This document shows, in pieces, positions 33,445-42,436 of a stretch of DNA of 64,000 nt. This stretch comes from Bacillus pseudomycoides (GTDB lineage: Bacteria > Bacillota > Bacilli > Bacillales > Bacillaceae_G), in assembly GCF_022811845.1 (NCBI RefSeq), contig NZ_CP064266.1, forward strand, positions 3,286,001-3,350,000, read 5' to 3'. The notes below the pieces were generated by a model. The model was not told the origin of the DNA. It searched no databases and saw only the letters and a program-made list of their open reading frames with translations. The translations under genes were made by a program, and so were the position numbers. Within the stretch, counting starts at the first letter, position 1. Every line of letters begins with the position of its first letter.

Positions 33445-33630
33445 TCAAAGTTTGTTTAATAATTGATTTAAATCTTGTTTCGTTTTTGTTGTTAAAGATT
33501 TTATTCGTTTCACATCTATTTTTTCTTTTTCCGCCGCAACAATTAAAGGATACATACTTTGTCCAATCATTTTATAATCTGTTGGATGATTCGCTTCTAA
33601 GTCTTTTTCGATTACAAATAAAAATCTCAC
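33445..33630 (-). pseudogene. Possible short gene fragment
   Basis: 61-residue frame from GTG: MRFLFVIEKDLEANHPTDYK and then MIGQSMYPLIVAAEKEKIDV. The composition looks coding, but there is no ribosome binding site and no upstream continuation. Unidentified. The rest of 33274-33747 shows no other gene. Confidence 0.35.
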
Positions 33631-33747
33631 ATGTATATATTATTCATCATTATTTCTTCAAGTAACAAGATAAGATAGTTCAAAAAGTTATATTAAGTCT
33701 GTTACAGTAATTTATAGGATACATAATTTGAGAAATGAGGAAAAACA

Positions 33748-34458
33748 ATGAACAGAATTGAATTTATAAGAAAAGAGGAGAAAAAATATCACGACTATTG
33801 TTACGATAATTATAAACTGTTTGAAGAAGGTTCGTGGCTACATAAACCTGTAAAAACGGTAATAGATCTAATTCCATTGTTTGAAGGAAAAGACGATCTT
33901 AGTGTGCTTGATTTAGGTTCTGGAGTGGGCAGAAATAGTATCCCATTGGCTCAAGCTATAAAAGAAAATGGCGGTACAGTTGTGTGTGTTGATTTATTAG
34001 ACTCTGCTTTGCAAAAATTAAATCAATACAGTGAGGAATATGAAGTTAAAGAAGTAATTCAAACTGAAAAAGCTGATATAGGAAACTATGAAATTAAGCC
34101 TAATAACTTCGACTTCATTGTTGCAGTTTCAAGTTTAGAACATGTCCAATCAGAAGAGGTATTTGGAAAAGTTGTTCAACAAATGGCAGACGGAACGAAG
34201 TGCAACGGAATAAATTGTATCATTGTAAATTCTGAAGTTGAAGAAATTGATATGGATACCAATAAGAAATTGGATGCACTAATGGAGATAAACATTTCAA
34301 CAGAAGAAATGATGAATAAATTAAGACAAATATATGATGGTTGGGAAATATTGAGTATCCTAGTAAAACCGCTCGAATATAAAATTATTCGAAATGAAAA
34401 GTCTGTTTTATTAAAAACAAATGCAATTACATATGCTGTGAGAAAAAATAATCTATAA
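33748..34458 (+). CDS. Class I SAM-dependent methyltransferase
   Basis: 236 residues. SAM-binding motif I is SVLDLGSGVGRNSIPLAQAI (about residues 52-71), motif II VVCVDLLDSAL, motif post-II NFDFIVAVSSLEHV. Substrate unknown. ATG 33748 follows AATGAGGAAAA. It ends only two bases before an IS231-type target sequence, so the C-terminus abuts a mobile element; no truncation is obvious. Confidence 0.85.
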   Translation: MNRIEFIRKEEKKYHDYCYDNYKLFEEGSWLHKPVKTVIDLIPLFEGKDDLSVLDLGSGVGRNSIPLAQAIKENGGTVVCVDLLDSALQKLNQYSEEYEVKEVIQTEKADIGNYEIKPNNFDFIVAVSSLEHVQSEEVFGKVVQQMADGTKCNGINCIIVNSEVEEIDMDTNKKLDALMEINISTEEMMNKLRQIYDGWEILSILVKPLEYKIIRNEKSVLLKTNAITYAVRKNNL

Positions 34459-34459
34459 G

Positions 34460-35444
34460 GGGTCAACATACATTACTATCAATCTAAGATGAATTTATAC
34501 CCATAATTCATAGAAAACGTTATTCTTTTTGTAGAAATATACAGAAAGGATGGCGTTTTTGTATGAATCTATCGATTCAAGATGAGTTTTATTTGTTCGC
34601 TGAAGAACTACAGCGATATCTATCTCCACATATTCTTCAACAACTGGGCCAAGATACAGGTTTTGTAAAACGTAAAAGTAAGTATGGCGTACGAGATTTG
34701 GCTGCTTTATGTATTTGGATCAGTCAACATGTAGCAAGTAGTCCCCTTACTCGATTATGTAGTCAGCTTTATGCAAATACAGCTACACTTATGAGTCCAG
34801 AAGGACTTAATCAACGTTTTAACCGATGTGCTGTTTTATTTCTACAGCGTGTATTTTCCCTTTTAATCAAAAGCAAACTAAACGATTCTTCTCAAATCTC
34901 AAACCAATACATTTCTTATTTTCAACGTATACGTATTTTAGATGCTACTATTTTTCAAGTACCCAACCATTTAGCTCCTATTTATCCTGGTTCAGGAGGA
35001 TGTGCACAAACAGCTGGTATTAAGATTCAACTAGAGTATGATTTACATAGTGGGAAATTCCTCAATTTTCAAATGGAACCAGGTAAAAATAATGATAAAA
35101 CCTTTGGTACAGAGTGTTTGGATACCTTACGACCAGGAGATTTATGTATTCGAGATTTAGGATACTTTTCTCTAAAAGATTTAGACCAGATGGATCAACG
35201 AGGGGTATTCTATGTTTCACGGTTGAAATTAAATAATAGAGTATATGTGAAAAATGAATCTCCAGAATTCTTTCGGGATGGGGCAGTAAAAAAGCAATCT
35301 TTATATGCTTTACTTGACCTTGAACATATCATGCATCAGATAAAACCAGGAGATACTTATGAAATTCGAAATGCCTATGTTGGACAACAAAAATTACTCT
35401 CACATATTTTCGACATGTATTCGACAATACAAAAAAGAATCTAA
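34460..35444 (+). mobile_element. Truncated IS231-like element
   Basis: GGGTCAACATA then CATTACTATCAATCTAAG (34471-34488) is a divergent IS231 left end, followed by the usual leader with CAGAAAGGATGGCGTTTTTG. The 3-prime third and the right end are missing; sequence after about 35400 is unrelated. Confidence 0.75.
34563..35444 (+). pseudogene. IS231-like (IS4 family) transposase, C-terminally truncated
   Basis: 293 residues against about 477 in full copies. The start MNLSIQDEFYLFAEELQRYL and the DDE region RILDATIFQVPNH and DLCIRDLGYFSLKD are present, but the YREK/Glu part is lost after NAYVGQQ near 35395. It is more divergent from copies at 40.9, 42.6 and 46.5 kb than those are from each other, so it entered separately. 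Confidence 0.85.
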
Positions 35445-35605
35445 TTAGGGGTAGTGACAGGGTTGCTGTCATAGACCGCAAAGTATGAATCAATAAAATT
35501 ATAAAAAGTGAATGAGGCACTTTTGGAAAAGGTTTATGGTAATCATTTTGGCAATTATTTTTGGTAAGATTGTATGCGATTGATACCAAGCACCTTAATT
35601 AAGAT

Positions 35606-35642
35606 TAAATGGGTTACAAAAAATTATGTTTTTTGGTAACTC
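35606..35642. terminator. Hairpin between IS231 relic and SEC-C gene
   Basis: GGGTTAC pairs with GTAACTC (one G-T pair) with AAAAAA and TTTTTT runs inside the loop that extend the stem. It could terminate the minus-strand gene at 35696. Confidence 0.5.
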
Positions 35643-35695
35643 ATTTACTTATTTTATATAATTTGAAGAATTTACTTTGCAATTTTAATCGAAAG

Positions 35696-36514
35696 TTACA
35701 TAAGGTTTCTAAAAAAATGATTAAGTTGTTTCTTAAACGAAATTTCTTCATAAAAATTTTGTAGAAGTTTGGGTTGAATATCGTCGTAAACGAGCTGGCT
35801 AATTAAAGCTATTATTGAATTTGTAAGTTGGATATATCTATAGTTATCAAACCAATTAACATTTCCGGTTATTTCATTACACATATTTGGGTTGTTTGTA
35901 ACAAAATATGATCTACAGCTAAACGGTCTAACATTATAGATTGAACATTCTCCTTTTGTAATATCAAGAAAAGGACAAGGTGCAAGAGAACTCTGTCTAT
36001 CAGTCCAAAGTGAAGAAGGAACTTTTCTTCCTGCCTTAGTTTCCCTTAAATTATATTTAATAACTTTTTTGATTTTGTTATTCATATGTATATTAATTCT
36101 TTGAGCTTCTATTTTTTGAAGTTTAACTTCTTGGAAGCAACAGGCGATACACCCCTTTTTACAAGGAGCGTTTTTTTGTAATTGTTCTATTGCTGGATCA
36201 TATGTTGAATATAATTTTTCCAGGAGTTCTAAACCAAACTCTTCATCTATAGAATTATGAGATTTTAGTTTAGATAAAATTTCACGGATAGTGTTCAATA
36301 ATTCTAGGGTTAGACTTACGTTTTCATACGAGAAGTTACCATCATAAAATTCGAGACCTTTTTCCCATTGGTTATCTGATTCTATATGACAATGTTTGAA
36401 CTTTAGTCCAGAACCACAAGGACAAGGTTCATTTCTTTTGATTTCTATTATGTGCTTATAATTTTCTTGAAAAGCTTTCATTAGTAAGGAATCCAATGCT
36501 GTTATCTCATACAT
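35696..36514 (-). CDS. SEC-C and YkgJ-type cysteine cluster protein
   Basis: 272 residues. An N-terminal SEC-C zinc motif NEPCPCGSGLKFKHCH (about residue 28-43) is followed by a YkgJ-type cluster CKKGCIACCFQEV (residues 118-130) and CPFLDITKGECSIYNVRPFS CRSYF. The YkgJ family binds zinc or an iron-sulphur centre; function is unknown. ATG 36514 has AGAGGGGTG upstream. It ends convergently to the IS231 relic. Confidence 0.8.
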   Translation of the reverse strand: MYEITALDSLLMKAFQENYKHIIEIKRNEPCPCGSGLKFKHCHIESDNQWEKGLEFYDGNFSYENVSLTLELLNTIREILSKLKSHNSIDEEFGLELLEKLYSTYDPAIEQLQKNAPCKKGCIACCFQEVKLQKIEAQRINIHMNNKIKKVIKYNLRETKAGRKVPSSLWTDRQSSLAPCPFLDITKGECSIYNVRPFSCRSYFVTNNPNMCNEITGNVNWFDNYRYIQLTNSIIALISQLVYDDIQPKLLQNFYEEISFKKQLNHFFRNLM

Positions 36515-36565
36515 TTTTCATGCACCCCTCTAATCTATCCCCTTTTTATAAGACATTTTAATATT

Positions 36566-36922
36566 TCATTCAGGGGTTTTGGAATCTTCTTGGTTTCTGT
36601 AGAAAGAATATACTTCTTCAAAAAGCTGTTTCACTTCTCGGTCAGTCATAGATGCTAGAGATCTACCGATAACTGTAAATCCTATTTTCTTGATAAGGAA
36701 ATCAACACGTTCTTTCCTGTTTTTTGGATTTCTTACTTTAACAGGTTCTTTTTTATTCAAATTACATTTTTGCAAAAGCTTATTCGTATTTTTAAATTGT
36801 ATCTCTCTGTTACTTAATGTGAGAAACATTGGTTTAAAATTAAATGTCAATTTTAAAGGTTCTATATATCTTGTATCTTCCACTACAAAATCAAACTTCT
36901 TATAAAACCTCACTAATTTCAT
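36566..36922 (-). CDS. Hypothetical protein
   Basis: 118 residues, MKLVRFYKKFDFVVEDTRYI, basic middle (KVRNPKNRKERVDFLIKKIG) and a helical C-terminus. No family recognised. Its ATG overlaps the TAA of the upstream acetyltransferase-like frame (TAATG), so the two form a translationally coupled pair. Confidence 0.55.
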   Translation of the reverse strand: MKLVRFYKKFDFVVEDTRYIEPLKLTFNFKPMFLTLSNREIQFKNTNKLLQKCNLNKKEPVKVRNPKNRKERVDFLIKKIGFTVIGRSLASMTDREVKQLFEEVYSFYRNQEDSKTPE

Positions 36923-37262
36923 TATGAAAAACTAGTTTGCATATGGTCAAAATGTTCTTTCTTTTCATAAATTGGATAAGGAATAAGGTGAATCACCTCT
37001 ACTTTCCCTTTAAAAATTCAATTATTTTTCTCATGAAATATGTTCCATAACTCTTATTTCGTTCTTCTTTCTTTATATAAATTCTAATAACTCCAAATCT
37101 TCCGGGCATGGAGTTTATAAAGTCTTTAGCATATGTATTATCTAATAAAAATTTATCCCTACTATCTTTATTACTCTTATCGACTATTAACAAAGATGCA
37201 TATCCAACTCTTTTATAATCTATTATCAAAGGTGTTTTTTCACCATCAGTATTAAAATTCAT
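36922..37262 (-). pseudogene. GNAT-like acetyltransferase with one-base frameshift
   Basis: From ATG 37262 (after AAAGGGGGA) the frame reads MNFNTDGEKTPLIIDYKRVG to the GNAT-like motif RIYIKKEERNKSYGTYFMRK and stops at 36999. The continuation VEVIHLIPYPIYEKKEHFDH is in the next frame and ends TAA at 36922. One extra T in the run near 37010-37014 would join them into a 112-residue protein. Confidence 0.6.
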
Positions 37263-37338
37263 ATCAAGTCCCCCTTTCCACAAAGTAACGCCTCTATTAA
37301 TTTTCCATAATTACATAAATAAAGCTTTTTAATTAAAA

Positions 37339-37911
37339 TTAGATTCGGAATGTATCAAGTACATTATCTTTTTCTTCTTTATTAATACCAATGTATCTTA
37401 GGGTAATTTGTGGTGTACTATGATTCAATATTTCTTGTAGCATAGCAATATCTTTTGTTTGCTTGTAAAACCAATATCCAAATGTTTTACGCATAGTATG
37501 AGTACCTAATGATTCTACTCCGGCAAAATCTCCGGCTTTTTGTAACTGTCGATAGGCTTGAATTTTACTAATGGGCTTATCACCTTTTCGAGAAGGAAAT
37601 AACCAGGTACTTTTTAAATCTTCAGCATATGGAAGTACTTCCTCAAAAATGGATGTAATATTTATGATACGCTCCTTTTTTGTCTTTCCTTCTTTAACTT
37701 TAAATTCTTTCCGTTTTTTACGCTTCAGTTTTAAAATTTCATTCTTTTCCATTTTAAGTAAATCACTTACACGTAACCCAGTATTAATACCAATTAGAAA
37801 TAATATATAATCACGATCTGAACAATGACGTTTGAGCGACCATTTCATATCATTAAGCTGTTCTATGCTCCGAATTGGTTGTACATCAATTAAATGTTGC
37901 TTTTTATCCAT
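37339..37911 (-). CDS. Short tyrosine recombinase / integrase
   Basis: 190 residues, catalytic domain only. Active-site residues: Arg in TGLRVSDLL, Lys in FKVKEGKTKKER, H-x-x-R in THTMRKTFGYWF, His in LNHSTPQI and Tyr in LRYIGINKEE. It lacks the N-terminal arm-binding and SAM-like domains of phage integrases. Such small recombinases occur on plasmids and islands. ATG 37911 has no strong ribosome binding site. It lies in the IS-rich mosaic. Confidence 0.87.
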   Translation of the reverse strand: MDKKQHLIDVQPIRSIEQLNDMKWSLKRHCSDRDYILFLIGINTGLRVSDLLKMEKNEILKLKRKKRKEFKVKEGKTKKERIINITSIFEEVLPYAEDLKSTWLFPSRKGDKPISKIQAYRQLQKAGDFAGVESLGTHTMRKTFGYWFYKQTKDIAMLQEILNHSTPQITLRYIGINKEEKDNVLDTFRI

Positions 37912-38251
37912 CTGTTTTTCAATCCCTTTATTTTCAATGATTTGAATGTATACTTTTTTGTCTTTTTTATAATATCAATGAAATTAGATGAAAGTCAATG
38001 TTTAAGGGGAAATGAAAGTAAACTTTTATTTAAAAGTTTACTTTCAAATACCGAACGACTAGCCAGCACTTACACCCAAAAACAAGGGAGAATAGCATGA
38101 TAAAACATTTTTACACCCTAAAATCATGTTATTATAAAGAAATTTATGACTGCTCATAAAAAGACGATGCAAAGAAGACCTTGGCATCCACCAGAGGAAG
38201 ATTTGTATCGCATTCCTTAATTAAAATATAACTAGAAAGGAAATTAATAAT

Positions 38252-38509
38252 ATGGCAGTATGTGTAGATTTATTTAAAGAATATGAAAATGAAGAGGAAG
38301 TTGTTTATCGTTTTTTTCCTTGTGAAGATGAAGAAAAAGCAGGGAAAATTCAATTCAATAAACTAGAAAAAAAATCTATAGAATTAGAACCAGCTAAAGG
38401 TGAAGGTGCAAATTACTATTTTCTTAAAGCAGTTGGTGCTATACAGAAACATGTTAGAAATTCATCAAACTCTGATGAGTTCCCTGAATTTTTATTTTCA
38501 CAGTCATAA
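38252..38509 (+). CDS. Hypothetical acidic protein
   Basis: 85 residues starting MAVCVDLFKEYENEEEVVYR, strongly acidic at the N-terminus. ATG follows AGAAAGGAAA and a clean terminator follows the gene, which together support expression. No family recognised; size and acidity would suit an immunity or inhibitor protein but nothing proves that. Confidence 0.6.
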   Translation: MAVCVDLFKEYENEEEVVYRFFPCEDEEKAGKIQFNKLEKKSIELEPAKGEGANYYFLKAVGAIQKHVRNSSNSDEFPEFLFSQS

Positions 38510-38521
38510 AATAAAATTATC

Positions 38522-38556
38522 AAAAGCCAGATTGTCTTTAATCAATCTGGCTTTTT
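38522..38556 (+). terminator. Rho-independent terminator
   Basis: AAAAGCCAGATTG and CAATCTGGCTTTT form a 13-bp perfect stem with an 8-base loop, then TTT. Confidence 0.85.
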
Positions 38557-38603
38557 ACTATTTTGAGAAAAGTACTAATTATGATTTATTCATTTAATAC
38601 TAA

Positions 38604-38747
38604 TTAGTCTGTATAAAGAGAGATTTGAAGCGAAGACAAGGAGAGGGCTATATTGCCTATGAGGGGTACGGAAACGATTCTGGGTATGAGGGGCCAATCT
38701 GGGATTTAATTACAAATGAAAAAACAACTTTATTTAAGCTCTTTTAA
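38604..38747 (+). pseudogene. Unidentified coding remnant (YGNDS motif)
   Basis: A frame without a start codon reads GEGYIAYEGYGNDSGYEGPI and continues WDLITNEKTTLFKLF. It looks like the C-terminal end of a gene. The underlying GGGGTACGGAAACGATTC also occurs on the minus strand at 28979-28996. Confidence 0.3.
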
Positions 38748-38800
38748 TCTACGATACAGAGCGGCCTGACTCACTCCTGTAATTTGGCATATTTCCTTAA
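38730..38800 (-). pseudogene. Serine resolvase C-terminal fragment (tnpR)
   Basis: Minus-strand frame LKEICQITGVSQAALYRRLK then ELK and stop: the HTH_7 domain that ends Tn3-family resolvases. It begins exactly at the outer edge of the 39-bp repeat at 38801, so a resolvase gene was cut there. Confidence 0.65.
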
Positions 38801-39089
38801 GGGGTACAGCCAACGTACTAACATAAAACCCACGCTAAGGAAAAGAAAGCTTGATATAAAAGGGTTTCTAGCGTAACAAAAAGGATTGTGATAAATAATG
38901 TTACGAATTATTTTTGATACAGTATTTTGTTACAGCTAAATTGGCTAAGTAAGGACTAACACTTCTTAAAACCAATGTTGTAACAAAAGCGTTCATTTTA
39001 GTTACAATCCTTAGCGTACAAAAATCAAGGTTTTCACTTCCAAAAAATGTCTTAACATGGGTTTTATGTCATTTGGTTGGCGGGACCCC
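38801..39089. mobile_element. Tn3-derived miniature element (39-bp inverted repeats)
   Basis: Left repeat 38801-38839 starts GGGGTACAGCCAACG and ends ACATAAAACCCACGCTAAG. Right repeat 39051-39089 on the minus strand starts GGGGTCCCGCCAACC and ends ACATAAAACCCATGTTAAG. Both are 39 bases with about 29 matches. The 289-base element has no gene; its centre has repeated GTAACAAAA/TGTTAC motifs that could be a resolution site. Confidence 0.7.
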
Positions 39090-39109
39090 ACTTTGAATCG
39101 AAAGATTCA

Positions 39110-39165
39110 TAAAAAACGTCATCCTTTCTGTATATTTTTACAAAAAGAATAACGTTTTTTTCGGT
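39110..39165 (-). mobile_element. IS231 leader remnant
   Basis: Minus strand AACGTTATTCTTTTTGTAAA and then TATACAGAAAGGATGACG match the leader of the IS231-like element at 34515-34560. No transposase follows. Confidence 0.6.
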
Positions 39166-39183
39166 TTATATATATAATTTCAT

Positions 39184-39642
39184 TTATTTTTCTTGGTGCT
39201 CCGCATCCCATTCGCTTAAATAGGATGCATATTCTAATTCGTCTGGATTATCATGTAGCATAGAAATAAACTCTAATTTATTTCCATCACAATCCAGAAA
39301 ATATACACTTGCAGCTGGCATCCATCTTTGGACAATTGGCTCTTGATTCCCTTTTCCCTGACTTCCTATCACTTCTATTCCAAGCTTTTCTAACCACAAT
39401 TTAGAAGTCTTTAAAAACTCTAAATCTACACCAAAAGCAAAGTGTTTCGTCTCAAAGTCTTCAATATTATGTACTTCCCATAGTCCAAGCATTTGTTTTT
39501 TATTTTCTCCTACCCAAAAGAAAGCCACTCTTCTTTTAGATAGTTTTCTTGCTAATGCTAACCCTAACTTATTTTTATAGAAATCTATCGCCTTTTCTAA
39601 ATTTCTTACATGTAAATGAGTTTCGTATATGCTCTGTATCAT
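39184..39642 (-). CDS. VOC family (glyoxalase/bleomycin resistance-like) protein
   Basis: 152 residues with the paired beta-alpha-beta-beta-beta modules of the vicinal oxygen chelate family: ETHLHVRNLEKAIDFYKNKL at the N-terminus with metal-ligand His, and VYFLDCDGNKLEFISM with Glu at the C-terminus. Members include fosfomycin and bleomycin resistance proteins and dioxygenases; I cannot choose. ATG 39642 follows AAAGGAATAA. Confidence 0.86.
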   Translation of the reverse strand: MIQSIYETHLHVRNLEKAIDFYKNKLGLALARKLSKRRVAFFWVGENKKQMLGLWEVHNIEDFETKHFAFGVDLEFLKTSKLWLEKLGIEVIGSQGKGNQEPIVQRWMPAASVYFLDCDGNKLEFISMLHDNPDELEYASYLSEWDAEHQEK

Positions 39643-39867
39643 TATTTTTATTCCTTTCTTTATTGTAATTTTTATGTCGATATCTTTTGGTTATTATAAT
39701 ACAAGTAAAAATATCTTAAATCATCCTACTTTTGTATAATTTTTCTTTCCTGCAAAAGTAAGATGTACGGATTTCATTCATATAATTTGAGCTGGTGTTG
39801 ATGGTTTTAAAATGGAAAGCTTATTTTCAAATTAGATGAAAAAGAGATGCAATTATGGACATTCATG

Positions 39868-40648
39868 TGTACAAGGATAATAAAATTATTTAAAAAATAA
39901 TAAAGTTAATTAAAAATTTTTATATCACTACAGGGCAGGTTATTGAACAAAAATTCATATAATTTATAAATATTCTTTTAAAAAGTGCTTGAAAAACATT
40001 TTAACTAGCATTACCTTATCTAAGAAAGGGGGACTAAAATATGAAAATAACTATTGAAGAATTACCTGAATCAAAAATCGCTTATTTTCGAAATGTTGGG
40101 GAGTATGGTGAAAAGCAAAACAAAGATTTAATGGAGTCTTTTAAAAAGTGGGCACAGTTGAATGGTGTATTTAATAATTCTACAATTTTAGGTATACCAC
40201 AGGATAACCCTGAGGTTACTCCTAAAGAGGAATGTCGTTATGATATTTGCGTTATTATAAATAAAGATTTTAATGTGGCAGAACCAGCTCAAGTTGGTAA
40301 ATTTTCTGGTGGAAAATATGCTGTTTTCTTGCTTGATCATACAAAAGAGACGATCAATGAATTTTGGGGTAATATTTTTTCTGAAATAGAAAAAAATAAT
40401 CTATCAATAAGAGAACAACCAATTGTAGAAAGATATACTTCACAAATGATTGATAATCATTTGTGCGAAATATTAGTTCCTATACAGTAACAGATTTTCT
40501 GACACTACCCCTTAAATAAGTTTGTAAATATACGTACTTAAACTAACAGGGGCTTTAGCCGAATAAAATTAAAGAACTTTATTATCTTTTTATAAATAAG
40601 TTTGTGGAGATTAATACTTTTTAAACAACTTTACATAGCTTTACTACA
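39868..40648 (+). mobile_element. Candidate Tn7-like mini-cassette carrying a GyrI-like gene
   Basis: Left end TGTACAAGGAT then AATAAAA at 39879 and AATAAAG at 39899, again 20 bases apart. Right side has inverted cores CTTTATT (40577) and CTTTACA (40629) and ends TTTACTACA at 40648. TTCA stands at 39862-39865 and 40649-40652; this is short and not an exact 5-base duplication. The only gene inside is 40041-40490. Confidence 0.4.
40041..40490 (+). CDS. GyrI-like / effector-binding domain protein, second copy
   Basis: 149 residues, paralogue of 9316-9765 with the same length and the shared features RVG/NVG-x-YG, IPQDNPE-T, ECRYDICVIINK and LSGGKYAVF and C-terminal CEILVPIQ. Family members bind cationic small molecules or inhibit gyrase poisons. 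ATG follows AAAGGGGG. It lies within a presumed Tn7-like cassette and just left of IS231 elements, so it is probably horizontally moved. Confidence 0.82.
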   Translation: MKITIEELPESKIAYFRNVGEYGEKQNKDLMESFKKWAQLNGVFNNSTILGIPQDNPEVTPKEECRYDICVIINKDFNVAEPAQVGKFSGGKYAVFLLDHTKETINEFWGNIFSEIEKNNLSIREQPIVERYTSQMIDNHLCEILVPIQ

Positions 40649-40749
40649 TTCAATATGTAGTAAGGTTATTGTCTTCTATATTGAATTTAAACATCTTTAT
40701 TATTACTAAACATCATGTGAAATTTTCGTTTTGGGGGGTACTTAAAAAT

Positions 40750-40767
40750 CTTAAGTTGATGGGCATG
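40750..40767 (-). repeat. IS231A-type terminal repeat
   Basis: Minus strand CATGCCCATCAACTTAAG, which I recall as the IS231 terminal repeat. It faces left and stands alone, ten bases before the IS231 copy at 40778. Confidence 0.6.
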
Positions 40768-40777
40768 GGTAGCACCA

Positions 40778-42425
40778 CATCGCTATCAAGCTAAGGTTAG
40801 GAAAGGTCAGTTTCAGAAGAAATTTTTTTCTTTTTCTAAAAATCAGTGTGGATCATTGGAAATTTTGCATATCAAATAAACCCTAACGGGTTTCACTTTT
40901 TTTATTAAGCTGCTTGATTGTCCGACATGGTACAATTGTAAACGACACCTAATATATCAAAGACTGTTTTCTTCTTGTATCGATGAGATTTCCGTCCGTT
41001 TCGCTGTAGGAGGTTAAACAGACGAAGAAGAATCTTTGATAATCCTTGGGTGTCTTTTTGCATTGCTCGAAACAGAAGAAAAAAATAGTCTTTAATCATA
41101 TATATGGCTTTATATTCACTCAGCTCTTGTTTCTTTTTTATGAGAAGTAACTTCCGCATTTGAAACATAATAGAGGAACAGAGTAGAATGGCAATCAGTT
41201 GCCCATACAAATGGCATTCCAATCGTTCTCGTTTTTTCTTTTTACAATGATGAATGTGAAAGAATGATTTCCACGTTTTAAATAAAATTTCGATTTGCCA
41301 GCGTAAAGAATACCAATCATGTACTTGTCCCATCGGGACAATATCTGTAGGGGTATTTGTCATATATACATTGATACCACTGAGTCGTTTACTACGAGGA
41401 GAATACTTCATTCCTTTCTTCTTTTCTCTTACAGCTTGATCTTGTAATCGTTTTTTTGTTGTTCTTTTGTTAGTCGATGTACAATCACACGAGTTGGTAC
41501 TTTATCAGTCATTCCTACATAGGCTTCGGATATTTCACATGTTTGTCCTGGCTGAAGAGAGTTCATTAAGACCTCCATATTTATCTGTATATACTCTGTA
41601 CCTTTCTTAATTCTTCCATCTTGAAAGTAATCAGGGTTGGGATTTTTTGATAAATACGTGTATTCGACTTGATACGAGAGATATAGTAAGCTTTTTATCT
41701 TGTATATGTTGAAGATCTTTCAAATGAAAATAACCTAAATCTCGGATACATAAATCATTCGCTGTTATAGTTGGGACACACAGAGAACCGTAGGTTCGAT
41801 CATGTTGTTTACCTGGACCTGTATGAATATGTAGGAACTGTCCGCTTAACAGGTCATACTCAAGTTGAATTTTCATCCCAGCTGTATGGCTGCATCCTCC
41901 TGCACCTGGATAAACGAATGAAAAGATATCTGGAAGTTGAAATGCGGTGGAATCCAGAATCCGAATACGCTTGAAAACAGAAGTGTATGGAGAAGAAATC
42001 GGTATAAATGAGGCTAATTTTTGGTTTAGAAGTTCGGCTAATATGTGTTGTAAAAATTGAACGGCCGCTTTATTAAATCGTTGATTTAGTCCCTCAGGAC
42101 TGATGAGAACTTCTGTTGACACTTCTAAACAGCTAGATAGCTGAGTTAAAGAAGTCGTAGCGACATTTTGGCTCATCCATACACATAAAGCAACTAAATC
42201 TTTGGCTTGGTACTTACTTGTTCGTTGCACAAAGCCAACATCTCTAGCAAGATTTCGTAAGATATTAGGGGATAAAAAGCTTTGAATTTCTTGAGCAAAT
42301 AGTTGTAATTCATCAGATACAGAAATTGACATACAAAAACGCCATCCTTTCCTATGATTCTACAGAAAGAATAGCGTATTTTTTCATTTTAGGGGGGATT
42401 TTGTTTTGTTAGCTTGATAGCGATG
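40778..42425 (-). mobile_element. IS231 copy A
   Basis: 1648 bases between inverted ends CATCGCTATCAAGCTAA (40778) and TTAGCTTGATAGCGATG (42425). Flanked by GGGTAGCACCA on the left and GGGTAGTGGCA on the right. It is nearly identical to copy C but has two extra frameshifts. Confidence 0.9.
40905..42332 (-). pseudogene. IS231 transposase, copy A, three frameshifts
   Basis: IS4-family DDE transposase of about 476 residues when intact. The 1428-base span is three short of the 1431 bases in copy B. The losses are: a G in AAAAGGCTT (RC near 41691, shared with copy C), one A from an A7 run near 41650, and one A from an A8 run near 41452. N-terminal MSISVSDELQLFAQEIQSFL and C-terminal FDILGVVYNCTMSDNQAA are intact. 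Confidence 0.9.
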
Positions 42426-42436
42426 GGGTAGTGGCA

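Noticed and set aside
38146..38220. 24-residue ORF starting MTAHKKTMQRRPWHPPEEDL upstream of the acidic hypothetical gene
   Set aside because: It has no clear ribosome binding site and no recognisable relative; the composition is protein-like, so it may be a fragment, but support is too thin for a gene call.
36999..38509. Integrase plus small genes as a defence island or integrative element
   Set aside because: No attachment-site duplications are visible, and the neighbouring small proteins match no defence family that I know.
39001..39040. CTTAGCGTACAAAAATCAAG as a further Tn3-type end
   Set aside because: It has the inner CGCTAAG but no outer GGGG at the right distance; at most a decayed internal copy within the miniature element.
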